A stretch of DNA of 64,000 bases from an uncultured Succinivibrionaceae bacterium (GCA_944393045.1 CALXYT010000006.1:1-64000); one strand, 5' to 3'; counted from the first letter of the stretch, positions 49,867-58,740 are shown. Numbers and translations: made by a program. Notes: generated by a model from the letters alone, not told the origin.

Positions 49867-50220
49867 CTTAGAGCTAATTCTGTAAGCCGGGTTCTGTGCT
49901 GTATTGCTACAGTGGTAATCATTCATCTAGACCAGAAATCACTCCCTGGTTCAAGCGACCAACCCGCTCCACGCACGGGCCATGCAATTGAAGCCTATTT
50001 GGTCTTGCTCCGGGTGGAGTTTACCATGCCACAAACTGTTACCAGCTGTGCGGTGAGCTCTTACCTCGCCGTTTCACCCTTACCATAAAAATGGCGGTCT
50101 ACTCTCTGTTGCACTAGTCGTGAACTCTCGTTCCCTAGGCGTTACCTAGCACCCTGCCCTATGGAGCCCGGACTTTCCTCTCCTCATAACTGAGCAGCGA
50201 TTACCCGAACTAGCTCTAAC
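49867..50220 (-). ncRNA. rnpB: RNase P RNA (M1 RNA, class A)
   Basis: The catalytic RNA that trims tRNA 5' leaders. Conserved blocks, read on the minus strand in order: GAGGAAAGTCCGGGCTCC (CR I), GGCAGGGTGCTAGGTAACGC, AAACAGAGAGTAGA-type J5/15 region (here GCAACAGAGAGTAGACC), GGTAAGGGTGAAAC, and the 3' block AGAACCCGGCTTACAG. The ends TTAGAGCTAG and TTAGCTCTAA pair to make helix P1, which fixes the borders within a few bases. It is transcribed towards rsmH and could read into the division cluster, as no terminator is evident between them. Confidence 0.97.
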
Positions 50221-50225
50221 TTAAA

Positions 50226-50234
50226 ATTATAGCA
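50226..50234 (-). promoter_or_regulatory. Extended -10 promoter of rnpB
   Basis: TGCTATAAT on the minus strand (TGN plus TATAAT) ends 6 bases before the predicted 5' end of the RNA, which fits transcription from an extended -10 promoter with a weak -35. Confidence 0.65.
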
Positions 50235-50259
50235 TAATTTAAAACAATTTAAAGCTTTA

Positions 50260-51099
50260 TTAGTCAGTCATTTTTAATGCTTCAGTGTATAACAAATTCT
50301 TCTTTACCTTACAAAACTCCGAAGCAATTTTTACTGCATCTTTTTGGGAGGTATACTCAAGCAATATTCCCATTAGTTCCTTAGCTTTCACTAAATCGCT
50401 ATCAGTCTCTTCTTTACAAGGTGCAATCATAAGCACCATTTCGCCTTTTTCGTAATTTGGATCAGCTAAAAGTTGAGCTTCTAAAGTATTAGCCTTAGCA
50501 TAATAAAACGTCTCAAACTGTTTTGTTAGTTCCCTTGCAACTACCACCTCACGATCCCCAAAAATCTCAGCTAACACTTTGGCGGTTTTAATTATTCTAC
50601 GGGGGGCTTCATAAAAAATTAATGTCTGATCTTTTTTACTAACTTTATTTAAGGCATCATATAAAGCTTTTTCTTTAACTGGTAAAAAACCCTCAAAAGA
50701 AAATCTGTCAGTAGGTAGCCCCGATGCACATAAGGCAGTAATTGCTGCACAAGCTCCCGGTAAAGGAATAACTTTTACCCCTTGAGAGACACACTGATTA
50801 ACTAAATGATAACCAGGATCAGAAATTAACGGTGTTCCTGCATCAGAGATTAATGCCACCATATTTCCAGATCTAATTAGCTCAACAATTTTCTCAGCTT
50901 TTTGCTGTTCATTAAAATCATGGTAACTAATTAAATTAGGTTTCAAAATACCATATTGTTCAAGTAGTGGAAATGAATGCCTAGTATCCTCAGCTAAAAT
51001 TACATCTGCTGTACAAAGGATATCTATTGCTCTTTGTGTAATATCCTTTAAATTACCAATTGGGGTTGGTACTATAAATAAAGCCACAATCTTTTCCAT
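50260..51099 (-). CDS. rsmI: 16S rRNA 2'-O-ribose C1402 methyltransferase RsmI
   Basis: Methylates the ribose of C1402, the same nucleotide whose base RsmH methylates. It has 279 residues from the ATG at 51099 (E. coli 286). FIVPTPIGNLKDITQRAIDIL, AEDTRHSFPLLEQYGI, LISDAGTPLISDPGYHLV and PLPGACAAITALCASGLPTDRFSFEGFLP are the tetrapyrrole-methylase signatures. GGAAG precedes the ATG. It is divergent from lpoA, the arrangement found in E. coli. Confidence 0.97.
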   Translation of the reverse strand: MEKIVALFIVPTPIGNLKDITQRAIDILCTADVILAEDTRHSFPLLEQYGILKPNLISYHDFNEQQKAEKIVELIRSGNMVALISDAGTPLISDPGYHLVNQCVSQGVKVIPLPGACAAITALCASGLPTDRFSFEGFLPVKEKALYDALNKVSKKDQTLIFYEAPRRIIKTAKVLAEIFGDREVVVARELTKQFETFYYAKANTLEAQLLADPNYEKGEMVLMIAPCKEETDSDLVKAKELMGILLEYTSQKDAVKIASEFCKVKKNLLYTEALKMTD

Positions 51100-51124
51100 T
51101 TTTCTTCCAAATTTACTCTTTAAC

Positions 51125-51155
51125 TTCACATAAAAACATTACAACCGTGTATAAT
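51125..51155 (+). promoter_or_regulatory. Candidate lpoA promoter
   Basis: TATAAT (51150-51155) lies 19 bases after TTCACA (51125-51130), 70 bases before the lpoA start. Confidence 0.4.
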
Positions 51156-51224
51156 ATTACAGATTATCGAGAAATTTATAATAATTATTGTAATTTTTAA
51201 TATTTGTTTTAGAGATTATTACTA

Positions 51225-52961
51225 ATGAATTCAATCATCCGATATTTTAGCCTAACAATCATGACTTTTGCTTTAGTACTTAGCACTTTCTTAAGTGGTT
51301 GTACTTCAGCTAGCAGGTACGGTCATGATTCTAGTCTAAAACCAACTCCTTTTGGAGTGCTAGAACATGATAGCTCTTGGTACGAAACACAACTTCAAAT
51401 TGCAGAGCCTGAGTATAATTATGATTGGCAAATTTTATTAGCTCGTAGCTATGCCAAAGAAAATGACATTGAACGCGCCAATGAAGTTATTAGCCAGTTA
51501 CGTAATAATGCTATAACTCCTTTACAAGGCAATCAAGCTGATATTGTAGAGGCGCAAATAAAAGCTCGAAATGGTTATTACCAACAAGCTTATAATTTAC
51601 TTGAACCTGTTAATACCCTCACCTTACCTAATGAAACTGCAAGTTTTTACTATATCTTAAAAGCTAATGTAGCAAGCAAGCTCAAAATGAATTTAATAGC
51701 TGGACAAAATTTCTTAAATGCCGCTAAGCTTCATACTGGTGATGAACAATTAAGTTTATATAATCGCACAGCTAACGCTCTTGTTAAAGCTAATTCTAAA
51801 GATATTTACCAAGCTTTTAAACGTACAAATAATAAACTAGACCGTGGTTTTTATGAATATGCCTTAATTCAAAAAAATAAAAACATTAAGTCTAGAGATC
51901 GTCAGATGAGACGTTTTGAGCATAAATACCCAAATCATCCATCTTTAAACTTAGCAAGCTTTAATGAATCTCAAACCAAAACCCCTAAGCAGGTAGTAAC
52001 CACCCAAGAGCAAACTCCAACCATTGCAGTATTTTTACCATTATCAGGTAAATATGCTCAGTTAATTGGAAATCCTACGAAGATGGGTATCATCAATGCT
52101 TATAAAGATAGAGGCATTAGTATTAACCTTAAATTCTTTGATACAGAAACTAATAGTATTGCCAACCTTTATCAAAACGCTTTAAAAAATCAAGCTAAGG
52201 TTATTATAGGACCAATCATTAAAAATCAGGTTGATGACTTAATTGCTCTTAGACCTGAAATTCCAGTTATTGCCTTAAATGAAGGGACAATACCTAAGAC
52301 CTCAAAAATCTTTTATTTAACGTTAGCACCTGAAAATGATGCTCTAAACGCTGTTGATGAAATTACTAGAGATAATCTCTCTAATCCATTAATTATTGCC
52401 CCTCAAAATGATAAAGGTAAAAGAATTACTTATGCCTTTAATGATTTTTGGGTGAAAAAACATTCCTATGGCGTAAGTGTATGTTATTACACTGATGTTA
52501 ATAGCCTTAAAGCAACTTTAAGTAACTGCTTTAAAAATAGCTCCAAGTTCTTTGATGCCGCATATATCTACGGTACAGCAAATGAAGCTTCTATAATTAG
52601 AGAGTTTAGTAAGCAAGTAACTGATCAATTACCAATGTTCTATATTGGAGCACGTAGTAATAATGGCGTTATGAATAATTCTGCCTTAGCAAGTTTAAAT
52701 GGCATGAAGTTAGGTGATCAACCTTGGTTACTTAATGATAGTGTCCGTAAAGAACAAGTGGTAAAAGTATTACCAAAGGCTAATGGCGATACCTTAAGAA
52801 GTTTTGCGATTGGCTATGACTCATTAAATCTGGCCTTAGGACTTAGCGCCCTTATTGGCAATAGCAATGAAATGATTAGTGGTCTATCTGGTAATATCTT
52901 TATCGACTCTGATGGTAATATTCATAGATCATTAACTTGGGAAACTATCGGGAATAAGTAA
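51225..52961 (+). CDS. lpoA: Penicillin-binding protein activator LpoA
   Basis: Outer-membrane lipoprotein that activates PBP1A from the outside. It has 578 residues (E. coli 678). The lipoprotein signal ends STFLSGC with acylated Cys26. The N-terminal half is helical with TPR-like repeats (ILLARSYAKENDIERANEVISQL). The C-terminal half is a type-1 periplasmic-binding-protein fold (TIAVFLPLSGKYAQLIGNPTKMGIINAYKDRG, KVIIGPIIKNQV). The N-terminal part is shorter than in E. coli. It is followed after 1 base by the DiaA-like gene; yraN, usually between them, is missing. Confidence 0.93.
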   Translation: MNSIIRYFSLTIMTFALVLSTFLSGCTSASRYGHDSSLKPTPFGVLEHDSSWYETQLQIAEPEYNYDWQILLARSYAKENDIERANEVISQLRNNAITPLQGNQADIVEAQIKARNGYYQQAYNLLEPVNTLTLPNETASFYYILKANVASKLKMNLIAGQNFLNAAKLHTGDEQLSLYNRTANALVKANSKDIYQAFKRTNNKLDRGFYEYALIQKNKNIKSRDRQMRRFEHKYPNHPSLNLASFNESQTKTPKQVVTTQEQTPTIAVFLPLSGKYAQLIGNPTKMGIINAYKDRGISINLKFFDTETNSIANLYQNALKNQAKVIIGPIIKNQVDDLIALRPEIPVIALNEGTIPKTSKIFYLTLAPENDALNAVDEITRDNLSNPLIIAPQNDKGKRITYAFNDFWVKKHSYGVSVCYYTDVNSLKATLSNCFKNSSKFFDAAYIYGTANEASIIREFSKQVTDQLPMFYIGARSNNGVMNNSALASLNGMKLGDQPWLLNDSVRKEQVVKVLPKANGDTLRSFAIGYDSLNLALGLSALIGNSNEMISGLSGNIFIDSDGNIHRSLTWETIGNK

Positions 52962-52962
52962 T

Positions 52963-53562
52963 ATGGTAGAAGACATTCAGCAAGATATACTGGAAAATAT
53001 TGAAAACTTATCAAATATCCCTGAAGAAACATATGAAACAATGGATACTGCCATTGCTATTCTAAGTCTAAGTCTCCCTAATAATATGATTATTATTGGG
53101 GCGACCCCACAGTCAACACCACTTGCGGAAATCTTCAGCGAACAAATAGATTTAGCTTTTCCTTTTTCTAGTACTCCTTCGCTTAATACCTACTTACTGT
53201 CCTCAAACGCTCATAAACTTAATTATTTATATCAAAATCTCGGTGTACATGAATCATTAAAATTGGAATTTGAGGCAATCTTTAAAGAAGGAAGTTCACT
53301 CCTTCTTATCTCAGATAATCAAGATGATTCACTTATGTTTTCTGAGTTAATAAAAAGTGCACAAACACAAAATTGTCCAATTATTGCTATTGGTACAGGT
53401 GATGATCAAAATCTTAAGGATATGCTTAACGATGAAGATATTTTCATAAGCCTACCTGTTAACAATGCGCCATACTTTATGGCTCTTGCGATAACTATTT
53501 TAAATAGTTTTGCCAAACTCCTAACAGGAACAATAATTGACGATTTACCAAATGATGAATAA
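52963..53562 (+). CDS. Divergent DiaA-like SIS-fold protein
   Basis: 199 residues, in the place of diaA after lpoA. Length, the N-terminal helix, and segments such as NNMIIIGATPQSTPLAEIFSEQI, GSSLLLISDNQDD, and PIIAIGTGDDQNLKDML line up with DiaA (196 residues), a SIS-domain tetramer that binds DnaA and stimulates replication initiation. The GNGTSAANA-type sugar-phosphate loop is degenerate here (GATPQSTPLA), and the domain is acidic. Identity rests on synteny and fold-like pattern more than on strong sequence identity. A DnaA link is inferred. Confidence 0.6.
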   Translation: MVEDIQQDILENIENLSNIPEETYETMDTAIAILSLSLPNNMIIIGATPQSTPLAEIFSEQIDLAFPFSSTPSLNTYLLSSNAHKLNYLYQNLGVHESLKLEFEAIFKEGSSLLLISDNQDDSLMFSELIKSAQTQNCPIIAIGTGDDQNLKDMLNDEDIFISLPVNNAPYFMALAITILNSFAKLLTGTIIDDLPNDE

Positions 53563-53579
53563 AACATATTAAACGCACT

Positions 53580-53611
53580 AAGGGAAAGAGCACATACTCT
53601 TTCCCTTTTTT
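53580..53611 (+). terminator. Terminator of the lpoA-diaA-like unit
   Basis: A perfect 11-base stem AAGGGAAAGAG / CTCTTTCCCTT with a 6-base loop, followed by TTTT. Confidence 0.92.
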
Positions 53612-53650
53612 GTTACTAATAAACTTAAAAGCTAAACATCTTGAAATAAG

Positions 53651-53672
53651 AAAAACCCTGCGTAGAACAGGG
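53651..53672 (-). terminator. Terminator of sspB
   Basis: CCCTG (53668-53672 complement) pairs with CAGGG (53656-53660 complement) over a 7-base loop and is followed by TTTTT on the minus strand. Confidence 0.7.
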
Positions 53673-53710
53673 CTTAAATTCTTCTAGTGTATTCGTTTTA
53701 ATAAATTAAC

Positions 53711-54421
53711 TTACTGAGGTGTTCTATCATCAGAATCTGATTTATCATCTTTTTCTTCCATTGGTTTAGCAACTTTTGAAGAATCCTTCTTAGAATCAGA
53801 GACTACCTCTAATTTAAATGAAGTAAAAGAATTTATATCATGTTTTTGTTCAAAAGAAACTTCTTTATCGCTTACAACTGAGAATTTTGGCTTAACACGC
53901 TCTTGTTCATTTTCGGTTGCACTTTCTTTATGGTTGCGCTCAACCTTAGAATCTTTTGGAACATTATTATCCACTACTGATAATAATGGTGCATCATCTC
54001 TATAAGATAAATCTGATGACATCTGGTTCATATCATATTCATACTTATCATCAAAGTCGTAATCTTTATCCTCATCAGTGGAGTAACATCTTTCAGGTGG
54101 TAATGTAATACCTAACTTTGGATCCTCTTTTGGATAAATAATCATAACCGCTCTAATTGGGATAACTATATTATATGGAACACCACCAAATCTTGCATGA
54201 CATGACAACTCTCTATTAGATATCTTTAAAAAGCGAACTGCCATCGGAGAGATATTTAAAATAATATACCCGCCTTGGGCATATTCAAATGGAATTGTTG
54301 ATCCAGGAACTGTTGCATCAACTGAAATATGAGGTGTTAGTTTATTATCAAGCATCCAAGAATAAAAAGCTCGTAATAAATACGGTCTCATTGGTGAAAG
54401 ATTGTTACTGGACAGTGCCAT
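53711..54421 (-). CDS. sspB: ClpXP adaptor SspB with a long acidic tail
   Basis: Delivers ssrA-tagged proteins to ClpXP. Residues 1-110 match the SspB substrate-binding fold almost segment for segment: LSPMRPYLLRAFYSWMLDNKLTPHISVDA, PFEYAQGGYIILNISPMAV, ARFGGVPYNIVIPIRAVMIIYPKED. The protein has 236 residues against 165 in E. coli. The extra length is an acidic, disordered-looking tail that lacks the usual terminal ClpX-binding motif (PALRVVK in E. coli) but carries three related internal segments: PLLSVVD (145-151), KFSVVSD (179-185) and KLEVVSD (203-209). It lies 195 bases after rpsI; sspA, normally between them, is missing. Confidence 0.93.
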   Translation of the reverse strand: MALSSNNLSPMRPYLLRAFYSWMLDNKLTPHISVDATVPGSTIPFEYAQGGYIILNISPMAVRFLKISNRELSCHARFGGVPYNIVIPIRAVMIIYPKEDPKLGITLPPERCYSTDEDKDYDFDDKYEYDMNQMSSDLSYRDDAPLLSVVDNNVPKDSKVERNHKESATENEQERVKPKFSVVSDKEVSFEQKHDINSFTSFKLEVVSDSKKDSSKVAKPMEEKDDKSDSDDRTPQ

Positions 54422-54560
54422 GCTTTACTCCTAAATAAAAGGACATAATTAAAGTATAACAAAAGAATTTTTTAAATACCAGATATATTAATTTTATTAT
54501 TTACAATGTGGGAGTAGTAACAATATTTGACTTAGAAAATAGGAGTGGTAGTGACAAATA

Positions 54561-54591
54561 AAAACCCAGCTTCACCAGTAGTAAAGCTGAG
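54561..54591 (-). terminator. Terminator of rplM-rpsI
   Basis: CTCAGCTTTAC and GTGAAGCTGGG form a stem (mainly CAGCTT/AAGCTG) on the minus strand, followed by TTTTTA. It separates rpsI from sspB. Confidence 0.75.
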
Positions 54592-54616
54592 TTTAAAGTT
54601 AATACAACTTTTAATA

Positions 54617-55009
54617 TTAACGCTTTGAGTACTGAGGACGTTTACGAGCTTTATGTAAACCAACCTTCTTACGTTCAACTCTACGAGCATCTCTAGTTAC
54701 ATAACCAGCCTTACGTAATTCTGAACGGAATGCTTCATCATACTCCATAAGAGCACGAGTAATACCGTGACGAATTGCACCAGCTTGACCAGAAATACCA
54801 CCACCTACAACAGTGATGAAAAGGTCGAACTTTTCAGTTAACTCAAGTAATTCAAGAGGCTGCAAAACAACCATACGTGCAGTTGGACGAGTGAAGTATA
54901 CGTCTAATGCGCGGTTGTTAATAGTGATCTTGCCTGTACCCTGCTTGATAAAAACACGGGCGGTTGAGCTCTTGCGGCGGCCTGTACCGTAGTATTGATT
55001 TTCTGCCAT
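54617..55009 (-). CDS. rpsI: 30S ribosomal protein S9
   Basis: Small-subunit head protein whose C-terminal tail reaches the P-site tRNA. It has 130 residues, as in E. coli. [26 protein letters not shown] at the N-terminus and [31 protein letters not shown] at the end are universal. It follows rplM by 11 bases. Confidence 0.98.
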   Translation of the reverse strand: MAENQYYGTGRRKSSTARVFIKQGTGKITINNRALDVYFTRPTARMVVLQPLELLELTEKFDLFITVVGGGISGQAGAIRHGITRALMEYDEAFRSELRKAGYVTRDARRVERKKVGLHKARKRPQYSKR

Positions 55010-55020
55010 TTATCTTATCC

Positions 55021-55449
55021 TTAAATGTCTAAAACCTGTGGTTGCTGAGCTGCATGATCATGAGATGCACCAGCATATACCTTTAACTTACGGAACATTG
55101 CACGACCTAGAGGTCCCTTTGGCAACATACCACGAACTGCTGATTGAATTACCATTTCTGGCTTAGTAGCAATAAGCTTATTAAAAGGAATAGACTTAAT
55201 ACCACCTGGGAAACCAGTATGAGCATGATACATCTTGTCAGTAGTTTTATTACCAGTTACAACAACCTTTTCAGCATTGATAACAATGATGTAATCACCG
55301 GTATCCATGAAAGGAGTGTATTCTGGCTTATGTTTGCCACGTAAACGAGTTGCAATTTCAGTTGCAAGGCGACCTAAGGTCTTGCCACTTGCATCAACAA
55401 CATACCAGTCACGCTTAATTGTGTCTGGCTTAGCTACAAAAGTTTTCAT
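55021..55449 (-). CDS. rplM: 50S ribosomal protein L13
   Basis: Early-assembly large-subunit protein of 142 residues, as in E. coli. [48 protein letters not shown] and [20 protein letters not shown] are diagnostic. First gene of rplM-rpsI, behind a structured 5' leader. Confidence 0.98.
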   Translation of the reverse strand: MKTFVAKPDTIKRDWYVVDASGKTLGRLATEIATRLRGKHKPEYTPFMDTGDYIIVINAEKVVVTGNKTTDKMYHAHTGFPGGIKSIPFNKLIATKPEMVIQSAVRGMLPKGPLGRAMFRKLKVYAGASHDHAAQQPQVLDI

Positions 55450-55581
55450 TAATATAAACCCAACTAAAAATAGTTATAAATTGGCATGCTAACAAATGCC
55501 TGATAAAAACGGTTTTCGTATTCCCTACCCCCTTCGAGATAAAGAACTCGAATGTGAACCAAATTCACTAACGGTTGTGGG
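55450..55581 (-). promoter_or_regulatory. Structured 5' leader of rplM-rpsI
   Basis: About 132 bases from the predicted transcription start to the ATG. Hairpins: AACC/GGTT at 55557-55576, a perfect TTCGAG/CTCGAA at 55533-55552, and GGCAT/ATGCC at 55483-55500. The rplM mRNA of E. coli is feedback-controlled by L13 through its leader; this leader is a candidate for the same role. Confidence 0.5.
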
Positions 55582-55588
55582 CGAGCGA

Positions 55589-55617
55589 ATAATACAATAT
55601 TTTTCTTTTTGTGTCAT
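55589..55617 (-). promoter_or_regulatory. rplM promoter
   Basis: On the minus strand ATGACA (-35, 55612-55617) and TATTAT (-10, 55589-55594) are exactly 17 bases apart. A G+C-rich discriminator (CGCTCGCCC) follows, as in stringently controlled ribosomal promoters. Confidence 0.7.
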
Positions 55618-55706
55618 CTTTTTTTTTAAAAAAATTTTACTATTTCTTATTATATTCTTCGCTTAAGTTTTAACTACTTCATTTTTAGCATTTTCCTCTA
55701 CGTTAA

Positions 55707-57659
55707 CTACTTACAGCTATATTTCTCTTGATACTCTTTAAAAAGCTCTTGAGCTCGCTTTTTATCTTTTCTTTTTAACTCTTTGCTTAAGGTAGCTAAT
55801 TCATCATCAATAGCAATACCACATGTACCAATAATCTTTAACCATGCATGTTCTTCTGCTTTATTCTTTCTTAATTTAGCTAAATTGTATAAGTCAAATC
55901 TTGCATTCTGCCATCCTTGGTTAAGACCTTCTAAATATAAAATTTTAGCTTTATTGTAATCCTTATCAACACCGTAGCCATGCATATACATTGCTCCTAA
56001 CTTAACTACGGCCTCAATTGAACCTAAATCTATAGCTTCTTTTAATAAAGAAACTGCTTTATAATTATCAAAATCTTCTGCCACCCCCTGGATATAAGAA
56101 GTAGCTAACATTAACTTTCCAATAGCCTTATCTTGTAAATGAGATTGTTCCAGTAGCTTACGAGCCTTAGCAACATCCTGCGTACCATAATTAGTAGTTA
56201 AATACATATTTATCAAACTTACTAAGCCATAAACATTATTTAAAGCTACTGCTCTTTGGTAATACTTAATAGCCTCTTGAGCATTTTTGGAAACAACTAT
56301 ACCATCTCGATAAGCATTACCAATAATTATCGCCGAATTAGAATTATGATAATTATTTAATAATTCCATATGAAGATTTAACATACTTTCATAATTTCTG
56401 CTTACTATACGACCTTGTTGATAGTAATTAGCTAATCTTATCTTAGCATCTTCATAACCAAGGTTTGATGATCTAAGTAAATAAGCTAGTGCCTTATTTA
56501 AATCTTTTACTACAAGTGATGGTATTCCCTTCTCATAGACCTCACTCATAACATAATAAGCATAAGCATCATTGGCTATAATTGCCTCATTTATATATTT
56601 AAGCCCTTGTTTAGCAGACTTTTCTTCTACATTATCTCCAAAAAGTAAATCAACACCAAGCTTAGTCTTAGCACGAGAAATATCTAAATCAATACCTCTT
56701 TCTAAAAGTTTAGTTCTTTTAGCATCATCGGTAAATTTATGCTTTGCAGTATCGTATTTCCCTTCATATATATCACAAAGCATCTCAAAAGCTTTAGTAG
56801 TAGCTAAGTTTAAACTATTATTTGCCATAGTTTTATATTTAAGCTCTTGAGCTAAAGATAAAGGATTCTCATTATCTTGTATAGGTAGGTAATTTTTATA
56901 ATTAACTTCTTTTTGCTTAGCTTGATTAAGTACCTTTGTTAACATACTTTCAATTGCTAACACTTCCTTTTTAGGATCTTTAGCCTTAGGCAAATTAGTC
57001 AGTTTAAAGAAACTTTGTAACACTAATGCTGATGGTTCATTTTTGCGAGCTAATTGCCCCACTACCTCCATAGCCTTAGCAAAATCTGCTTTGGTACCTA
57101 TACCAGTATAATAGTAATTAGCTAATGCTAAAATTGCATCAACATTACCTCTTTGCGCAGCTAAGAGTCTAAACTCAAAGCTTTTCTTATTATCATGAGG
57201 TATTTGGATATGACTAGCTATATAACTTTCGGCTATTACATTAGGTAAAATAGCAAAATTCTTATCAGCTTTTGCTCTATTTTCTAAAGAGGTTATCACC
57301 TCTTTACGAGTTAATTTTGCATCTTTAAATTTAGGGTTGGTAAAAGCATCTATTACCACCTCTACTAAAGCTAGCTCAAATCCATTATCTGCAGCAAACT
57401 TGATACGCTTATCTAGAACAAAGTTATTTTTACCTTTAGCATCTAGCTTATTAAGCATCCCTAAATAATAATTTGCTGTCACAGAATCTTTATTCGATGA
57501 AATTGCGCCCTTACAATAATCTAATGCAAGATTAGGCTTTTCAAGCTCATAAAGTGAAGCACATAAGTCCTCATTTCTAGTTATCTGCGTATCGTCACAA
57601 CCACTCAAAGAAACAAGACAACCTAAGGCAATAACTTTAGCAATAAACGCCTTTTTCAT
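55707..57659 (-). CDS. Large Sel1-repeat lipoprotein
   Basis: A 650-residue protein with a lipoprotein signal peptide (MKKAFIAKVIALGCLVSLSGC, acylated Cys21 or so). The rest consists of many TPR/Sel1-like helical repeats of about 36 residues; examples are GNVDAILALANYYYTGIGTKADFAKAMEVVGQLA, GYEDAKIRLANYYQQGRIVSRNYESML, and GSIEAVVKLGAMYMHGYGVDKDYNKAKILYLEGL. Such proteins act as periplasmic or outer-membrane scaffolds. Asp at +2 after Cys (CDD) would favour retention in the inner membrane. It stands alone, divergent from zapG; partner unknown. Confidence 0.85.
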   Translation of the reverse strand: MKKAFIAKVIALGCLVSLSGCDDTQITRNEDLCASLYELEKPNLALDYCKGAISSNKDSVTANYYLGMLNKLDAKGKNNFVLDKRIKFAADNGFELALVEVVIDAFTNPKFKDAKLTRKEVITSLENRAKADKNFAILPNVIAESYIASHIQIPHDNKKSFEFRLLAAQRGNVDAILALANYYYTGIGTKADFAKAMEVVGQLARKNEPSALVLQSFFKLTNLPKAKDPKKEVLAIESMLTKVLNQAKQKEVNYKNYLPIQDNENPLSLAQELKYKTMANNSLNLATTKAFEMLCDIYEGKYDTAKHKFTDDAKRTKLLERGIDLDISRAKTKLGVDLLFGDNVEEKSAKQGLKYINEAIIANDAYAYYVMSEVYEKGIPSLVVKDLNKALAYLLRSSNLGYEDAKIRLANYYQQGRIVSRNYESMLNLHMELLNNYHNSNSAIIIGNAYRDGIVVSKNAQEAIKYYQRAVALNNVYGLVSLINMYLTTNYGTQDVAKARKLLEQSHLQDKAIGKLMLATSYIQGVAEDFDNYKAVSLLKEAIDLGSIEAVVKLGAMYMHGYGVDKDYNKAKILYLEGLNQGWQNARFDLYNLAKLRKNKAEEHAWLKIIGTCGIAIDDELATLSKELKRKDKKRAQELFKEYQEKYSCK

Positions 57660-57944
57660 AAATAAACCCTAAAATAAACAAATAAAATTCTAATAACGTT
57701 ACTTTCCAACAAAATGTTTACGATATTTTAGACAATATAAAAATATATTGCAGTTTTCTTATATGATAAATATGACATACTCTCATGTTTTTCTTTTATG
57801 TAATTATATATCGAGCATTATGGTTAATTTTCTCTCTTATTTGTTAAAGCACACATATTTTATTAGCATCTTTGATAAATAATGCAAGAATCTTAAACTA
57901 TGTATTATAATGAACGAAAAAGAATTGGGCACAGGGTTTATCAT

Positions 57945-58340
57945 ATGTCAGATACTATTATTTATATAATTATTGCAGCGATTGTAGGCATTATTGTTGG
58001 TTTTATTCTTGCCTATTTAGCTTTAAAAAGTAAAGACAAAGATCGTTTAGAAGATGAATTAACCAAAACCCGTCGAGAACTTGCAAATCAAAGAAGAATG
58101 CTTAATGATTATTTTAATAGCTCTAATGCTCTCTTTGAACAATTAGAAAATAGCTATCAAGCATATGCCCATCATATGAGTGAACAATCTAAAAAAATTG
58201 TTCCTCAATTAGGTAATATTTTTGAAATTTCTGCTCATCCTGCACCTCAAACTGCTCCAACTAAACCAGTTACCCCAGAAAAAATAACAGAAACTAAATT
58301 GGAAGATATCCCAGATAAATCCACCCCAAAATCTGAGTAA
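57945..58340 (+). CDS. zapG: Z-ring associated protein ZapG (YhcB, DUF1043)
   Basis: Inner-membrane protein that links cell division, elongation and envelope synthesis. It has 131 residues (E. coli 132). One N-terminal membrane helix (IIYIIIAAIVGIIVGFILAYLAL), then a coiled coil (DRLEDELTKTRRELANQRRMLNDYFNSSNALFEQL) and a Pro-rich tail. The ATG at 57945 is chosen over 57900 because the family begins just before the helix. The normal downstream neighbour degQ is displaced by the foreign element; the zapG stop codon lies in the left copy of the flanking direct repeat. Confidence 0.93.
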   Translation: MSDTIIYIIIAAIVGIIVGFILAYLALKSKDKDRLEDELTKTRRELANQRRMLNDYFNSSNALFEQLENSYQAYAHHMSEQSKKIVPQLGNIFEISAHPAPQTAPTKPVTPEKITETKLEDIPDKSTPKSE

Positions 58341-58348
58341 GTACTGAA
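58338..58348. repeat. Left copy of the 11-base direct repeat flanking the insert
   Basis: TAAGTACTGAA; the first three bases are the zapG stop codon. The second copy is at 63614-63624. Confidence 0.55.
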
Positions 58349-58440
58349 ATTTTTCAATAAAAACGTCCCCCTTAGTAACGCCGGGTGATCGTAAAACAGT
58401 ATAATTCAAAAAGAATGAAAACCTTGTGTTTTCAAGGGAC

Positions 58441-58460
58441 GGCGTGACTACGGTCACGCC
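58441..58460 (-). terminator. Hairpin at the end of the recombinase gene
   Basis: GGCGTGAC-CGTA-GTCACGCC is a perfect 8-base stem overlapping the recombinase stop codon on the minus strand; no T run follows. Confidence 0.5.
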
Positions 58461-58740
58461 GTTTCCTCTTTCATCAGTTCTTCCAGAGAGATAAAGCCAA
58501 GTCCATCATATTTGATGTGGATATGCTGTCTGCGCTTTCCGCTTGACTTATCCGGTGCATCCACATAGATCGCTTGAACAAGCTCCCTGAGCGCATACGG
58601 GGCAAGTTCTTAAATCCCAACATACTTATGCGCTTTCTGAATAAACTTCTCCATATTTTCGTTCTGTCGTTCCTGTACTTCAATTTCCTGTCGCAAGGTG
58701 ATTACCTCAGCTTCCAACTGCTTCTGCTCTGCCTCATAGC
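58454..58740 (-). pseudogene. C-terminal fragment of a large serine recombinase (TnpX-type)
   Basis: On the minus strand the frame reads SYEAEQKQLEAEVITLRQEI, VQERQNENMEKFIQKAHKYV, then GI-stop-ELAPYALRELVQAIYV, DAPDKSSGKRRQHIHIKY and DGLGFISLEELMKEETA. This is the coiled-coil and terminal region found at the end of large serine recombinases of clostridial transposons. The catalytic resolvase domain is gone. An in-frame TAA (58610-58612) stands where the family has Lys, and the fragment begins abruptly at a junction with the relaxase relic near 58740. Confidence 0.8.
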
